Source: Desulfurococcaceae archaeon (lineage in GTDB: Archaea; Thermoproteota; Thermoprotei_A; Sulfolobales; Ignisphaeraceae). Taken from it: a stretch of DNA of 64,000 nucleotides. How positions within the stretch are numbered: the first letter of the stretch is position 1; each line of letters starts with the position of its first letter. The stretch covers positions 19,840 through 83,839 of the forward strand of contig JAJHRF010000003.1 of the NCBI GenBank assembly GCA_020832925.1. The letters are read 5' to 3'. Below the pieces are notes generated by a model. The model was not told the DNA's origin. It made no database searches and saw only the letters and a list, made by a program, of their open reading frames with translations. Of this stretch, positions 46,623-55,488 are shown piece by piece. Position numbers and translations under genes: made by a program.

Positions 46623-46808
46623 ATGGTGTGTAAAAATCCCGTAAAAGTTAAGGATCCCTATACCCATACAGAGATTGTAACAGTACCTGAGAAGGTGTTT
46701 GTTATAAGGAATCACCGAGGTAAGGAAATAAAGATAGGTTTGTTTAAAAGTCCTAAAACAATGCTGTACTTCAGAGCTCTTTTATCTAATGCATATATTT
46801 GCGAGTAA
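46623..46808 (+). CDS. Hypothetical protein, 61 aa
   Basis: This is a short strand-rich protein with VKVKDPYTHTEIVTVPEKVF and VIRNHRGKEIKIGLFKSPKT. No family is recognised. GGGGGT precedes the ATG at good spacing, and codon use is normal, supporting a real gene. It is divergent from thpR and convergent with the ArsR-type regulator. It lacks cysteine clusters or membrane segments. Confidence 0.6.
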   Translation: MVCKNPVKVKDPYTHTEIVTVPEKVFVIRNHRGKEIKIGLFKSPKTMLYFRALLSNAYICE

Positions 46809-46890
46809 TTAACATCGTGTTCTAATGTTCCACTTCAAATATCACTGTTTTAAATAGTCTTTAAATCCGGAGAGTGTTAGACTATTCAAG

Positions 46891-47304
46891 TTATTCATTT
46901 GGTGCTTCTTCTGGAGGTAGAGGTACTTCTTTCATTCTTTCTTCAACTTCCTTAGCTAGTTCCTGTAACAGTATTCGGATTTCCTTTACTGTAGGTCTAG
47001 CTATTTTCTTAATACCTCTTTGTCCAGGTAGATATATAGGTCTAACAATATTGGCTTCTTCTAATCTTTTAACATGAGTACTTATATTCGCTTTACTTTG
47101 CCCTAATTTCTCAGCCAAATCTTCGATCCCCATTTCCTCTTTATATATTAAACCAAGGATTCTAAGACGTGTTAGTGATGCAAGTGCACTTGCAACTTTC
47201 TCTATGAATTCTTCCCCAACAACGTACATAACATCTCCTTCGATCCATATACCACGACGAAGTTTAGCTTGAGTTTCTTCATCTGTAGCCATACTTTCAC
47301 CCAT
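46891..47304 (-). CDS. ArsR-type winged-helix regulator
   Basis: The 137-residue protein has a clear HTH: ALASLTRLRILGLIYKEEMG, then IEDLAEKLGQSKANISTHVK and RLEEANIVRPIYLPGQRGIK as wing, followed by a coiled helix (VKEIRILLQELAKEVEERMK) for dimerisation. ATG 47304 could be leaderless, since a TTTTTATAT TATA element lies about 26 bp upstream; ATG 47292 with GGTGA is the alternative. It lies downstream of GAPOR on the same strand. An 18-bp perfect palindrome lies 93 bp upstream and could be its operator. Confidence 0.85.
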   Translation of the reverse strand: MGESMATDEETQAKLRRGIWIEGDVMYVVGEEFIEKVASALASLTRLRILGLIYKEEMGIEDLAEKLGQSKANISTHVKRLEEANIVRPIYLPGQRGIKKIARPTVKEIRILLQELAKEVEERMKEVPLPPEEAPNE

Positions 47305-47396
47305 AGATATATATGTTCTCGGTTTTTATATGTTATGTATCTCTAGGGAAAAGCGTAAAATATGTTAGGATAAGATGTTTTAAGAATATTTAAGCT

Positions 47397-47414
47397 TAGA
47401 GAATATATTCTCTA
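47397..47414. promoter_or_regulatory. 18-bp perfect palindrome, possible operator
   Basis: TAGAGAATATATTCTCTA is a perfect dyad between the GAPOR stop and the ArsR-type gene. Dimeric winged-helix proteins bind such sites, so autoregulation of the neighbouring regulator is a natural guess. It lies upstream of the regulator's TATA box, not on it. A GAPOR transcription end signal is a less likely reading. Confidence 0.4.
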
Positions 47415-47459
47415 TAATGAACGTTGAAGATTCTACTCATTTCTATATATTATTAAAAA

Positions 47460-49430
47460 TCATTGTGTAATCTCTATCCAGTTCTGTGGTAAACCTAGAT
47501 ATTCGACTACAGTTTTTGAAGCTCTAATCCACCATTCTTTTATAGCTTCTTCTCTATTGGTTAAGAATTTATGTACCCAGTTAATGTTACAGAATTCTAA
47601 AGCTATTGAATATATTAGATCTTTAGCTTTTTCGCTTTCTAAATATGTTGGTTTTGCTCTTGTATTTATATTGTATTGAGCTATTTTACGGTATAATTCT
47701 CTTCCATAGTTATCTAGATCTACCTCTACACCTAGTAATTTGTAGAGATCTGAAAGGTATTTCTCTAGCCATCCTCTATGGAATCTACAGAAACCTGCAT
47801 TTTCTACAAGAAGTTCTTTCACAGCTCTAATGGCAACAGTTTTCGCAAAGTCTTCTGGTTCGCTAAACGTAGGTGTATAATTAGTTAAATATTTACCTGA
47901 GATAGCTAAAGGCATCAAGACTCCAGGAGACCAATAAAATGTAGGGGTTATGTATCCATCTTCACCGTAGGGAACATAGATTATTAGATCTTCGAATTTT
48001 ACTCGGGATGCCTCAACTCGGTCTTTAAACATCTTATTGAGTTCTTTAGCAGCAGCTCTAATACCTTTTTCGGCTATAATCTTTAAGACATCTGTTCTCT
48101 TCTCTACTAAGTTAATTATGAATTCTTTAGCCAGTTCAGCATTCTTCATCCATAGTTCTGGATTTAGTGCTAGAGGATCTAGATTAGGCATATCCTTGAG
48201 ACCTACTTCTTCTGGTTTTAACAAACCTTTGTATACAGCCTCAAGAATCCAGGCAGTTAAATGCCCTAGCGTTATTAAATCGTATCCGAGTTGATCACCT
48301 ATATCAACATTTCTTGCTACCATGTTAAGATCCAAAACACCTATAAATGGACCCATGGCGTTGAAAGGTTCATAATCGACCTTCTTCCCCCTCCATATTT
48401 TTTTACATGCTGCTGGACATGGCTCGCCACAGGTTTCCCAAGATTTTTTCTTCACAAAGGTTTCTTCAACAAAGGGCGACCAGAACCTTTCTAGCAATAT
48501 CTCTACAAGCTTGTGTCTTGTATATTTTGGTACATACATACTGTTGTAATTGAATAAGGGTACAAGCTCTCTGTAATGAGGATAGTTCACACCAAAAGTT
48601 CCTCCTGCCTTTACCGATTCATCGTATCTGTACTTGACTACGGCTTTATTCACTGTAGTTATGAAATCTACCCCTGTTAATCTCTTGAAGTACTCGTTAA
48701 ATTTCGCTAGATCTCTTAATTGTTCAGGCAGGCTTGGTCTCCATGTACCTCCAGCTATTATAGCAGCAACATTATGTGCTCTTGCTAGAACAGATCCTCC
48801 ACCCCCTCTTGCCGCAAAATCTTCTCTACCGTGTATAAAGGTTTTCTTATTGTAGTCAATATCTATAGATACTAATGCTCCATAGATTGTTTTAAAAGCG
48901 GCAGGGCCTACAACAATAGGTCTAGCTTTTGTTCTATAGATAAAGTCCCAATAATGATCTATAAGGTAACGTTCTAATGCAAAAGCCCCTATATATCCTT
49001 CATAACCTTTGAATATCTTCTCTAGTTCATCCATACTTATGTGATCGAACGATACTTTAACATTACCTTGGTCACCCCCTTCAATCATAACGATAGCTGG
49101 ATTGGATGAGAACCCTTCAATTGAGATAGCATGAACACCACAGCCAATGATTTTATAGGCAGCGCCCCCCATGGCGGCAAAGTGTAAACCTTTAGTTTCT
49201 GGACTTCTAAATACCGCGACGATTCTATGTGAACCGAAGATTATACTTCCAGCAAAAGGTCCCGCACCTAGTACTAAGACGTTGTGAGGATCAAACACAT
49301 CATACTTCCACGATTCTAATTCGTAATGAAGTTTTACACCTAAATCTATTGGTCCTAAAACTTCTTTGAATGGGTACTCTTTCACATAATACTTCTTATT
49401 ACCTACATCTATTCTTGCGACCCTATACAT
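47460..49430 (-). CDS. gor: Glyceraldehyde-3-phosphate:ferredoxin oxidoreductase (GAPOR)
   Basis: This tungstopterin enzyme of the AOR family oxidises glyceraldehyde-3-phosphate to 3-phosphoglycerate with ferredoxin in archaeal glycolysis. The 656 residues match the length of Pyrococcus GAPOR (about 653) and share NVLVLGAGPFAGSIIFGSHR, EDFAARGGGGSVLARAHNVA, GGTFGVNYP, CGEPCPAACKK and NAGFCRFHRGWLEKYL. ATG 49430 is chosen because the family starts there. The CxxxC cluster with the distal Cys fits the 4Fe-4S ligands. It needs the molybdopterin pathway; a MoaD-like gene lies at 56.5 kb. Confidence 0.92.
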   Translation of the reverse strand: MYRVARIDVGNKKYYVKEYPFKEVLGPIDLGVKLHYELESWKYDVFDPHNVLVLGAGPFAGSIIFGSHRIVAVFRSPETKGLHFAAMGGAAYKIIGCGVHAISIEGFSSNPAIVMIEGGDQGNVKVSFDHISMDELEKIFKGYEGYIGAFALERYLIDHYWDFIYRTKARPIVVGPAAFKTIYGALVSIDIDYNKKTFIHGREDFAARGGGGSVLARAHNVAAIIAGGTWRPSLPEQLRDLAKFNEYFKRLTGVDFITTVNKAVVKYRYDESVKAGGTFGVNYPHYRELVPLFNYNSMYVPKYTRHKLVEILLERFWSPFVEETFVKKKSWETCGEPCPAACKKIWRGKKVDYEPFNAMGPFIGVLDLNMVARNVDIGDQLGYDLITLGHLTAWILEAVYKGLLKPEEVGLKDMPNLDPLALNPELWMKNAELAKEFIINLVEKRTDVLKIIAEKGIRAAAKELNKMFKDRVEASRVKFEDLIIYVPYGEDGYITPTFYWSPGVLMPLAISGKYLTNYTPTFSEPEDFAKTVAIRAVKELLVENAGFCRFHRGWLEKYLSDLYKLLGVEVDLDNYGRELYRKIAQYNINTRAKPTYLESEKAKDLIYSIALEFCNINWVHKFLTNREEAIKEWWIRASKTVVEYLGLPQNWIEITQ

Positions 49431-49611
49431 ACACGTAACCTCACTAATCATTGTATAGGTTTGAATAAAATCTATTTCTATAATAACAGTTAAACTCTTT
49501 GATCTAGATATATTCCTGTCTATAGAGCGAGCCCTGTTATTTGAATCTAAATGTTTATAATTTTGTTCTCAATATTTTATTATTAAGGGCAAGATACTCG
49601 CTAAATAGGTC

Positions 49612-49866
49612 TTGATATTGAGGATAAAAGAGATAATAAATAAGGTACTCTTTAAGTATAAAGACTCTTTAAATCAATACATGCTAGTAATTATCGATAG
49701 GAAATGTAATTCAGGTACAAAATATTTAAGTTTTGAACTTATAAAGCATGTCGACAACTATTATATCTATGTGGAGTCTGAGGATGGGAGAGAAGTTGCT
49801 ATACCAATTCATAGGGTTATTAGAATAGAGAAAAGAGGTGGGGAAATTGTTTGGTCTAGGACTTAA
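49612..49866 (+). CDS. UPF0248 (DUF504/MJ1316-type) protein
   Basis: This 84-residue protein has the DUF504 pattern: IKEIINKVLFKYKDSLNQYM, IDRK, EDGREVAIPIHRVIRIEKRG and a final GEIVWSR. The MJ1316 domain is linked to RNA end repair in fusion proteins, so an RNA role is possible. The start is TTG 49612, or TTG 49618; no strong Shine-Dalgarno is present. It is convergent with the membrane-protein pair. Confidence 0.8.
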   Translation: MILRIKEIINKVLFKYKDSLNQYMLVIIDRKCNSGTKYLSFELIKHVDNYYIYVESEDGREVAIPIHRVIRIEKRGGEIVWSRT

Positions 49867-49868
49867 TC

Positions 49869-50708
49869 TTAATTAACAAGCTTATTTATAATTATTACTA
49901 AAGTTATAGCGAGAATGTATATCAAGTACATTATCGTAGTACCTTCTATCAGTTGAGACATAATAATTGATATGAATATTAAGATAATAATTGAAATAAG
50001 ATTAGCATTGGTATAGCTAGGTAGAGATCTAGAAGCGTTAGAAACTATATTATCTACAAATCCCTCGATATAAGTTATTATCGCTATTGTTGTTAATACT
50101 CTAACTAAGAGAACATTTACATCAGGAGGTGAGAAGAATATAAAGATTAAGAGAACAAGGTAAGCAAGTATACGTTTACCTAAGGTAAACAATGTAATTG
50201 AAGTTATTAATATAACTGAAGTTAACAAAAAGTAGATGAATGGGCAGGGGTTAGATCTAAGTATAGAGTTAACAGTGATAATTGTTGCCAAAGCTAAAAT
50301 TATGTCTAAGAGCTTTATCTTGTATTTGCTGTAAAGTAGTGGATCGAAGTTTGCAGAAATCGCTTGCATGATTAATATTAGTGATAGTAATAATGTTGAG
50401 CTTTGTACAACATTAAGATTACTTGATCTAAGTATATTCAAGATATAACATATATACTGAATAGAAAGAACTCGTAGCATGTATTTGAAAATAGTTAAAG
50501 ACCTTAGAGAGAAACTTATGCTATAGATATAAACAGCAACTAGAATAAAGTTAGCTAATGTAAGAACTACAAGATATATGAGGTCGGGGTATCTATAATT
50601 GGTTTGGAGATTTGATGATATATATACAATCAATCCAAAAACGATTAAGAAATTCAAATACTGCAATTGGGTATTCACACTATTTTTGAACTTATTTTGT
50701 GTTATCAA
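49869..50708 (-). CDS. Polytopic membrane protein, 279 aa
   Basis: The protein has about nine predicted membrane helices covering most of its length, with short loops and few charges. No family or catalytic motif is seen. Its start overlaps the upstream 98-residue gene by 17 bases, suggesting a translationally coupled pair with that single-pass protein. It could be an anchor or transport component, but nothing more can be said. Confidence 0.6.
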   Translation of the reverse strand: MITQNKFKNSVNTQLQYLNFLIVFGLIVYISSNLQTNYRYPDLIYLVVLTLANFILVAVYIYSISFSLRSLTIFKYMLRVLSIQYICYILNILRSSNLNVVQSSTLLLSLILIMQAISANFDPLLYSKYKIKLLDIILALATIITVNSILRSNPCPFIYFLLTSVILITSITLFTLGKRILAYLVLLIFIFFSPPDVNVLLVRVLTTIAIITYIEGFVDNIVSNASRSLPSYTNANLISIIILIFISIIMSQLIEGTTIMYLIYILAITLVIIINKLVN

Positions 50709-50988
50709 GATCCCTCACCTTTATTGTTAAAGGCTGGATATTATGAGAATTAACATAACTCCTTCTCTTATCTAAAACAACTATGATTATTGCAGAATTC
50801 GATGTATCTACGCTATAAGCGTATCCAAATAATAGAGACGTACTGCTGTTATTTTCATCTTTGTTATCTGGATTGTTTTCGGAGGTCTCTTCAAATGTAT
50901 TCTTTGAAATTCTTGTACTTAGCACAGATGTAATCATAGCTATCCCGATGAAAACAATAGTTACAAGCATAACCAGTACTGTATCCAT
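50692..50988 (-). CDS. Single-pass membrane protein, 98 aa
   Basis: An N-terminal hydrophobic helix (TVLVMLVTIVFIGIAMITSV) is followed by an Asn/Ser/Glu-rich stretch (about 28-52) and a strand-rich tail (SAIIIVVLDKRRSYVNSHNI). It looks like a signal anchor with an outside domain. It is followed by the polytopic protein with a 17-base overlap. The family is unknown; there is no class III signal peptide motif I can defend. Confidence 0.55.
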   Translation of the reverse strand: MDTVLVMLVTIVFIGIAMITSVLSTRISKNTFEETSENNPDNKDENNSSTSLLFGYAYSVDTSNSAIIIVVLDKRRSYVNSHNIQPLTIKVRDLDNTK

Positions 50989-51317
50989 TTCGTAAATTCC
51001 CTCAACATATATAATGTGGTAGTATTATATAGAAAAAGAGGGGTGGGAATACCTAAGTATTATAAATATTATACCAAAGTATAACTGATAATCAAATGAA
51101 TTCTATCAATGTGAATCGATACATACGATTAAGATTGAATAAACTCAGATACCAATACTTTCTAGTGAAAAAAGGGTATAACATGTGGATCAAGTAGAAA
51201 TTATGTAATAATTGTACTGAATACCTTGTATTTGTTATTTACAACAACCTTAAAATCTTTTAAAGTATCAAAGATATGATCTGATGATATAGAGATAGAG
51301 TATCGGGTGTTTATGTA
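50989..51317. promoter_or_regulatory. Divergent promoter region upstream of pyrG
   Basis: About 330 AT-rich bases without a gene. CTTTTAAAGT at about 51257-51266 is a TATA candidate for pyrG, and GGGTG at about 51304 is its Shine-Dalgarno sequence. TCTGATGAT at 51290 resembles a C box but no D box follows. Confidence 0.45.
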
Positions 51318-52943
51318 ATGCCGAAATACATCTTTGTAACTGGTGGAGTGCTCAGTGGTGTGGGCAAGGGTGTTACAACAGCTTCTATAGCTATGCTTCT
51401 TCAATCCATGGGATACAATGTAACAGCAATAAAGATAGATCCTTATATTAATGTAGATGCAGGGACCATGAATCCTTATGCTCATGGCGAAGTTTTTGTG
51501 ACAGATGATGGTGGGGAAACCGATCTAGATATAGGCCATTATGAAAGGTTTCTCGGTAAAAATCTTAGTAAGAAGAATAACATAACCACAGGTCAAGTAT
51601 TCTTATCGGTTATCACCAAAGAGAGAAAAGGTGAATACCTAGGTCAAACTGTGCAAATAATACCACATGTAACTAACGAGATAAAATCTCTTATAAGAGA
51701 AGTAGTAAAAGAGGATAACGTAGACATAGCGTTGATCGAAATTGGGGGAACAGTAGGTGATATAGAAAGTTTACCTTTCTTAGAAGCTGTAAGACAGATG
51801 CGTTTAGAGGAAGGAATTTCAAATACATTCTTTGTTCATGTAGCTTTAACCCCAACACTAAAGGCTACAGGTGAACAAAAAACAAAACCTGTTCAACATA
51901 GTGTTCAAGAGCTACGTAGAATCGGTATCCAGCCTGATATGATTGTTGTGCGTTGTGAAAAACCTCTTGTAGATGAAGCTAGGAGAAAAATAGCGTTGTA
52001 CAGTAATGTTCCAATTGAATACGTGATATCGAATCACGATGTTGAGATAATATATGAAGTACCATTGATTCTTCATGAACAAGGGGTTCCTAAGCTAATA
52101 GCCCAAAAACTTGAGCTAGATTATCGTGAGCCTGATTTAAGTAAATGGATTGATTTTGTTAATAGGTTGAAGAAGGCTAAAATTGATATTACCATAGCTA
52201 TGATAGGGAAGTATACTAAGCTAAGAGATAGTTATCTTAGCATAATAGAGGCATTGAAACATGCATCAGCTACTACAGGCGTTAAACCTCATCTAAGATG
52301 GATAGAGTCTTCTGAGCTTGAAGATTTGGATATTAAAGAAATTGGGAAACAAATTGCAGATGTTGATGCGGCTATAATATTGCCTGGGTTTGGAAAAAGA
52401 GGAGCTGAAGGAAAGATTAAAGCGATTAAATATCTACGGGAAAACGATATACCAACATTTGGCATATGTTTTGGATTTCAATTAATGGTTATAGAGTTTG
52501 CACGAAATGTTATAGGGCTCAAAGATGCGAATAGCGTAGAGCTTGACCCTTCTACACATCAACCTGTTGTAGATCTACTTCCTTCACAAAGAAATATCGG
52601 GTTCTTGGGAGGCACTATGAGGTTAGGTGCTAGAGCTATAAAATTACTCAAAGGATCGTACGTATATAAAGCATATGGGAAAGACATCATTATTGAAAGA
52701 CATAGACATAGGTATACCGTCAACATGAAATACATAGACTTATTTGAAAGCTGCGGGTTTAGAATTAGCGGTATAAGTGAAGATAAGGATGGCGATGTCG
52801 TTGAATTCATGGAATTAGTTAGCAACAAATTTTTCATCGGAACACAAGCACATCCAGAGTTTAGAAGTAAACCTTTAGATCCCTCACCTATCTTTGTATT
52901 CTTCTTAGAAACCGTTATGAATTATAAAGGTAGACAGAGTTAA
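51318..52943 (+). CDS. pyrG: CTP synthase
   Basis: The enzyme converts UTP to CTP using ATP and glutamine. The 541 residues contain the synthetase P-loop (FVTGGVLSGVGKGVTTASIA), DPYINVDAGTMNPYAHGEVF, EIGGTVGDIESLPFLEA, and a class I glutaminase with nucleophile Cys in GICFGFQ and the His/Glu pair in QAHPEF. Length and order are normal. A C/D box sRNA begins 14 bases after the stop. Confidence 0.98.
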   Translation: MPKYIFVTGGVLSGVGKGVTTASIAMLLQSMGYNVTAIKIDPYINVDAGTMNPYAHGEVFVTDDGGETDLDIGHYERFLGKNLSKKNNITTGQVFLSVITKERKGEYLGQTVQIIPHVTNEIKSLIREVVKEDNVDIALIEIGGTVGDIESLPFLEAVRQMRLEEGISNTFFVHVALTPTLKATGEQKTKPVQHSVQELRRIGIQPDMIVVRCEKPLVDEARRKIALYSNVPIEYVISNHDVEIIYEVPLILHEQGVPKLIAQKLELDYREPDLSKWIDFVNRLKKAKIDITIAMIGKYTKLRDSYLSIIEALKHASATTGVKPHLRWIESSELEDLDIKEIGKQIADVDAAIILPGFGKRGAEGKIKAIKYLRENDIPTFGICFGFQLMVIEFARNVIGLKDANSVELDPSTHQPVVDLLPSQRNIGFLGGTMRLGARAIKLLKGSYVYKAYGKDIIIERHRHRYTVNMKYIDLFESCGFRISGISEDKDGDVVEFMELVSNKFFIGTQAHPEFRSKPLDPSPIFVFFLETVMNYKGRQS

Positions 52944-52956
52944 TTAGTTTGAAGAG

Positions 52957-53005
52957 ATGATGAAGCTTACAAGGAGTGATTGATGATCGTTGAACCCGCA
53001 ACTGA
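52957..53005 (+). ncRNA. C/D box guide sRNA downstream of pyrG
   Basis: Box C is ATGATGA (52957-52963, exact), C' is TTGATGA (52980-52986, one off) and D is CTGA (53002-53005, exact). D' is degenerate: GTGA at 52976-52979, or AGGA at 52972-52975. The D guide before box D ends TTGAACCCGCAA; its complement TTGCGGGTTCAA resembles a tRNA T arm, so a tRNA target is conceivable. The length of 49 nt is typical of archaeal guides. It is probably processed from the pyrG read-through transcript. Confidence 0.6.
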
Positions 53006-53053
53006 TTTAAAAAGAATCGATATAGAATTATCAACAATTCTAAACGGTATCAA

Positions 53054-54032
53054 GTGGAGAAGATAAGTAGTGATACTGAAACTTTAGCTAAAAAGTATGG
53101 CTATATACCCTATATGGTTGAAAGATATCTAGAAATGATAGGATATGATGAGACAATGTAACTTCTAGAGACCTTTGATAACTATAAATATAGATCTACA
53201 ATATCGTGTAATAGCTTAAGAATTGATTGTGAAATTATGATAGAGAAGCTTATATCATTAGGTTCTGAAATAGAGAAGATTACTTGGTGCGACCTTGGAT
53301 TTACAGTAAATAGGTAGTCGCAAAGCCCAACTATTAGGGCATCCCATGAATATCTTAAAGATTATTATTATGTATATAGTGATAAATCTTCACATATACC
53401 TATCACAATGATGTTGTCGTTGCCGTATTCAAAAGTTTTAAATATGTGTGCAGTACCTGGAGGAAAAAGTATACATATGTTAATACTGATGAGGGATAAA
53501 GGATTATTGGTAGCGAATGATATTTCAAGAAAGCGCTTAAAATCGTTGATATCCATTCTCTACGGAATGGAGCATCATCATAAATAGTGATAGCAGAAGA
53601 TGGTCATGTTCTTCCGAGGAAAAATTGGTAATGAGATTTGACTATGTTTTACTAGATGCTCCTTATAGTGCTGAGGGTGCTATAATGTTTAATAAAACAC
53701 GTAAAACCAAGACTTCTTAAGAAGATTTAGCGAAACTTGTTCTAAAAGAAATAGAGCTTTTAATTTCAGCTATAAGTATGGCTAAACCTAATGCTCAGAT
53801 AGTCTATACAACGTGTAGTATAGCATTTGAAGAGAACGAATACGTTGTATCTAAAGTTCTTAAATTACTTGGAAAAGATGTTGTAGAGATAGAGCGTCAG
53901 TAGCTTAACTTAGGTGATAAAGGGTTAAGTAGGTTCAAATACATGAAATTCCATCCAAAGGTTTCCAGGTGCATTAGGATAAGGTCTCACAGACATTTAA
54001 CGGAAGGATATTCCGTATGGGTATATGTGTAA
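53054..54032 (+). pseudogene. Decayed NOL1/NOP2/Sun (NSUN) m5C RNA methyltransferase
   Basis: Pieces of one protein are readable across two main frames. From GTG 53054 comes KISSDTETLAKKYGYIPYMV, and MCAVPGGKS matches the SAM motif CAxPGGKT. In a second frame come VLLDAPYSAEG (normally DAPCSxEG), VYTTCSIAFEENEYVV (the nucleophile Cys motif) and a C-terminal FHPKVSRC end. In-frame stops lie at 53159, 53315, 53718 and 53901, and two frameshifts lie near 53580 and 53625. The mix of TAA and TAG stops plus frameshifts rules out simple readthrough. The motif IV Cys is also lost. Order and spacing are otherwise intact, so decay appears recent. Confidence 0.88.
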
Positions 54033-54126
54033 TGAGAAAACGTGGCAAATTTGTAAAACATATTTATTAAGCCCTCTCGAGGATTAACATTTCTCTGTAA
54101 GATTAATACGTTAAAGGTTTGATGAT

Positions 54127-55482
54127 ATGGTCCTAAAATACGATGTCGTCATTGTAGGGGGCGGGGTTGCAGGATCATCAGCAGCATACTTCATTGCTAA
54201 AAATGGTTTTAAAGTAGCTTTGGTTGATATTAAGAATGAGGAGAACATTGGGCATAAAGTTTGTGGTGATGCTGTTGGCGAGCATCATTTCATAGAATTA
54301 GGGCTAGAACCTCCTACTATTGGATATGATGCCACAGGTGTATATGAAGGTGTTCGGGTAGTTTCACCTGATGAACAGCATATTATTGATGTGCTAGGTA
54401 AAGGTTTTTCACTAGATAGAGAGAAATTTGGTTATAGGTTATATAAATCTGCGGTGAATGTCGGCGCCGAACCTTTCTTGGAATACCACTTTGTTAAACC
54501 TATCTTGGAAGGCTCTTGGGTAAAAGGGGTAGTTGTAAAAGATAGAAATGGTTATACAAAAGTTATAGAGTCCAAGATTGTGATAGATGCGTCAGGGGTT
54601 CCAGCAGTTGTTAGAACTTCATTACCTTCTGAGTGGTGGGTTTCCGAAAAAATACCCAGGGAAGATTTCAATGTTACGTATAGAGAGATAGTTGAGGGCG
54701 ATATACAAGGTATAGATGAGAAATTCGCTTACATATACATTAATACCGAGATAGCTCCCGGCGGATATTGGTGGCTGTTCCCGAAAGGTAAAGGTATATA
54801 CAATATAGGTCTAGGTCTTCAGTGGAAAGGGCGTGTAAACCCTAAGCTAAATTATGATAAATACATTAGGACCAGAATTGGTCGAGCAATTCAGAGAGTA
54901 ATTCATGCTGGTGGAGGGCTTGTTCCTACTAGAAGACCTATTTCTTGTATGGTTTGGAATGGATTTATAGTTATAGGGGATGCAGCTGCAACAGCTAACC
55001 CTGTTCATGGGGGAGGAATAGGATCTGCTATGATTAGCGCTAAACTTGCTGCAGATGTAGTATCAGAGGCTTTAACAAAGAACAGTGTAAGTATCGAAGA
55101 TCTCTGGAAATACCATATAATGTATCATAAAGCTTACGGAGCTAAACAAGCGTCTTTAGATGTTTTAAGAATGTTTATGCAGAAATTAAATAACAATGAT
55201 TACAACTTCGTATTTAGATCACGCTTAGTTAGCGGAGAAGAAGTCTATACCATGGGTGCACGAGGTATTCTCACAACATCAATTTTTGATAGACTAAGAT
55301 CGCTTTTAACATTGACATCAAGACCTTCATTCTTAGCAAAATTATATAAAGTTAAGCAATACATGGACAAAGCTTGTATGCTATATCTATCCTATCCTCA
55401 AAAACCCTCAGAGTACCTTAGGTGGAAGAACGAAGAAATAAGATTATTTAAAGAATACGCTGAATGGCTAAGTTCATGGTAA
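54127..55482 (+). CDS. Geranylgeranyl reductase family FAD protein
   Basis: This flavoenzyme, probably digeranylgeranylglycerophospholipid reductase, saturates the isoprenoid chains of archaeal membrane lipids. The 451 residues have the FAD-binding VVIVGGGVAGSSAAYFIAKN, then GHKVCGDAVGEHHF, a GGYWWLFPKGKGIYNIGLGL substrate region and IGDAAATANPVHGGGIGSAM. It is seven bases upstream of DGGGP synthase, which makes its substrate, so the two form an operon. A TTGATGAT stretch precedes the ATG. Confidence 0.9.
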   Translation: MVLKYDVVIVGGGVAGSSAAYFIAKNGFKVALVDIKNEENIGHKVCGDAVGEHHFIELGLEPPTIGYDATGVYEGVRVVSPDEQHIIDVLGKGFSLDREKFGYRLYKSAVNVGAEPFLEYHFVKPILEGSWVKGVVVKDRNGYTKVIESKIVIDASGVPAVVRTSLPSEWWVSEKIPREDFNVTYREIVEGDIQGIDEKFAYIYINTEIAPGGYWWLFPKGKGIYNIGLGLQWKGRVNPKLNYDKYIRTRIGRAIQRVIHAGGGLVPTRRPISCMVWNGFIVIGDAAATANPVHGGGIGSAMISAKLAADVVSEALTKNSVSIEDLWKYHIMYHKAYGAKQASLDVLRMFMQKLNNNDYNFVFRSRLVSGEEVYTMGARGILTTSIFDRLRSLLTLTSRPSFLAKLYKVKQYMDKACMLYLSYPQKPSEYLRWKNEEIRLFKEYAEWLSSW

Positions 55483-55488
55483 TTAAAG

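Noticed and set aside
51280..51317. TCTGATGAT before pyrG as a C/D sRNA
   Set aside because: The sequence runs into pyrG without any D-like box.
53054..54032. Stop-codon readthrough or pyrrolysine as explanation for the broken NSUN gene
   Set aside because: Stops include both TAA and TAG, and two frameshifts are also needed.
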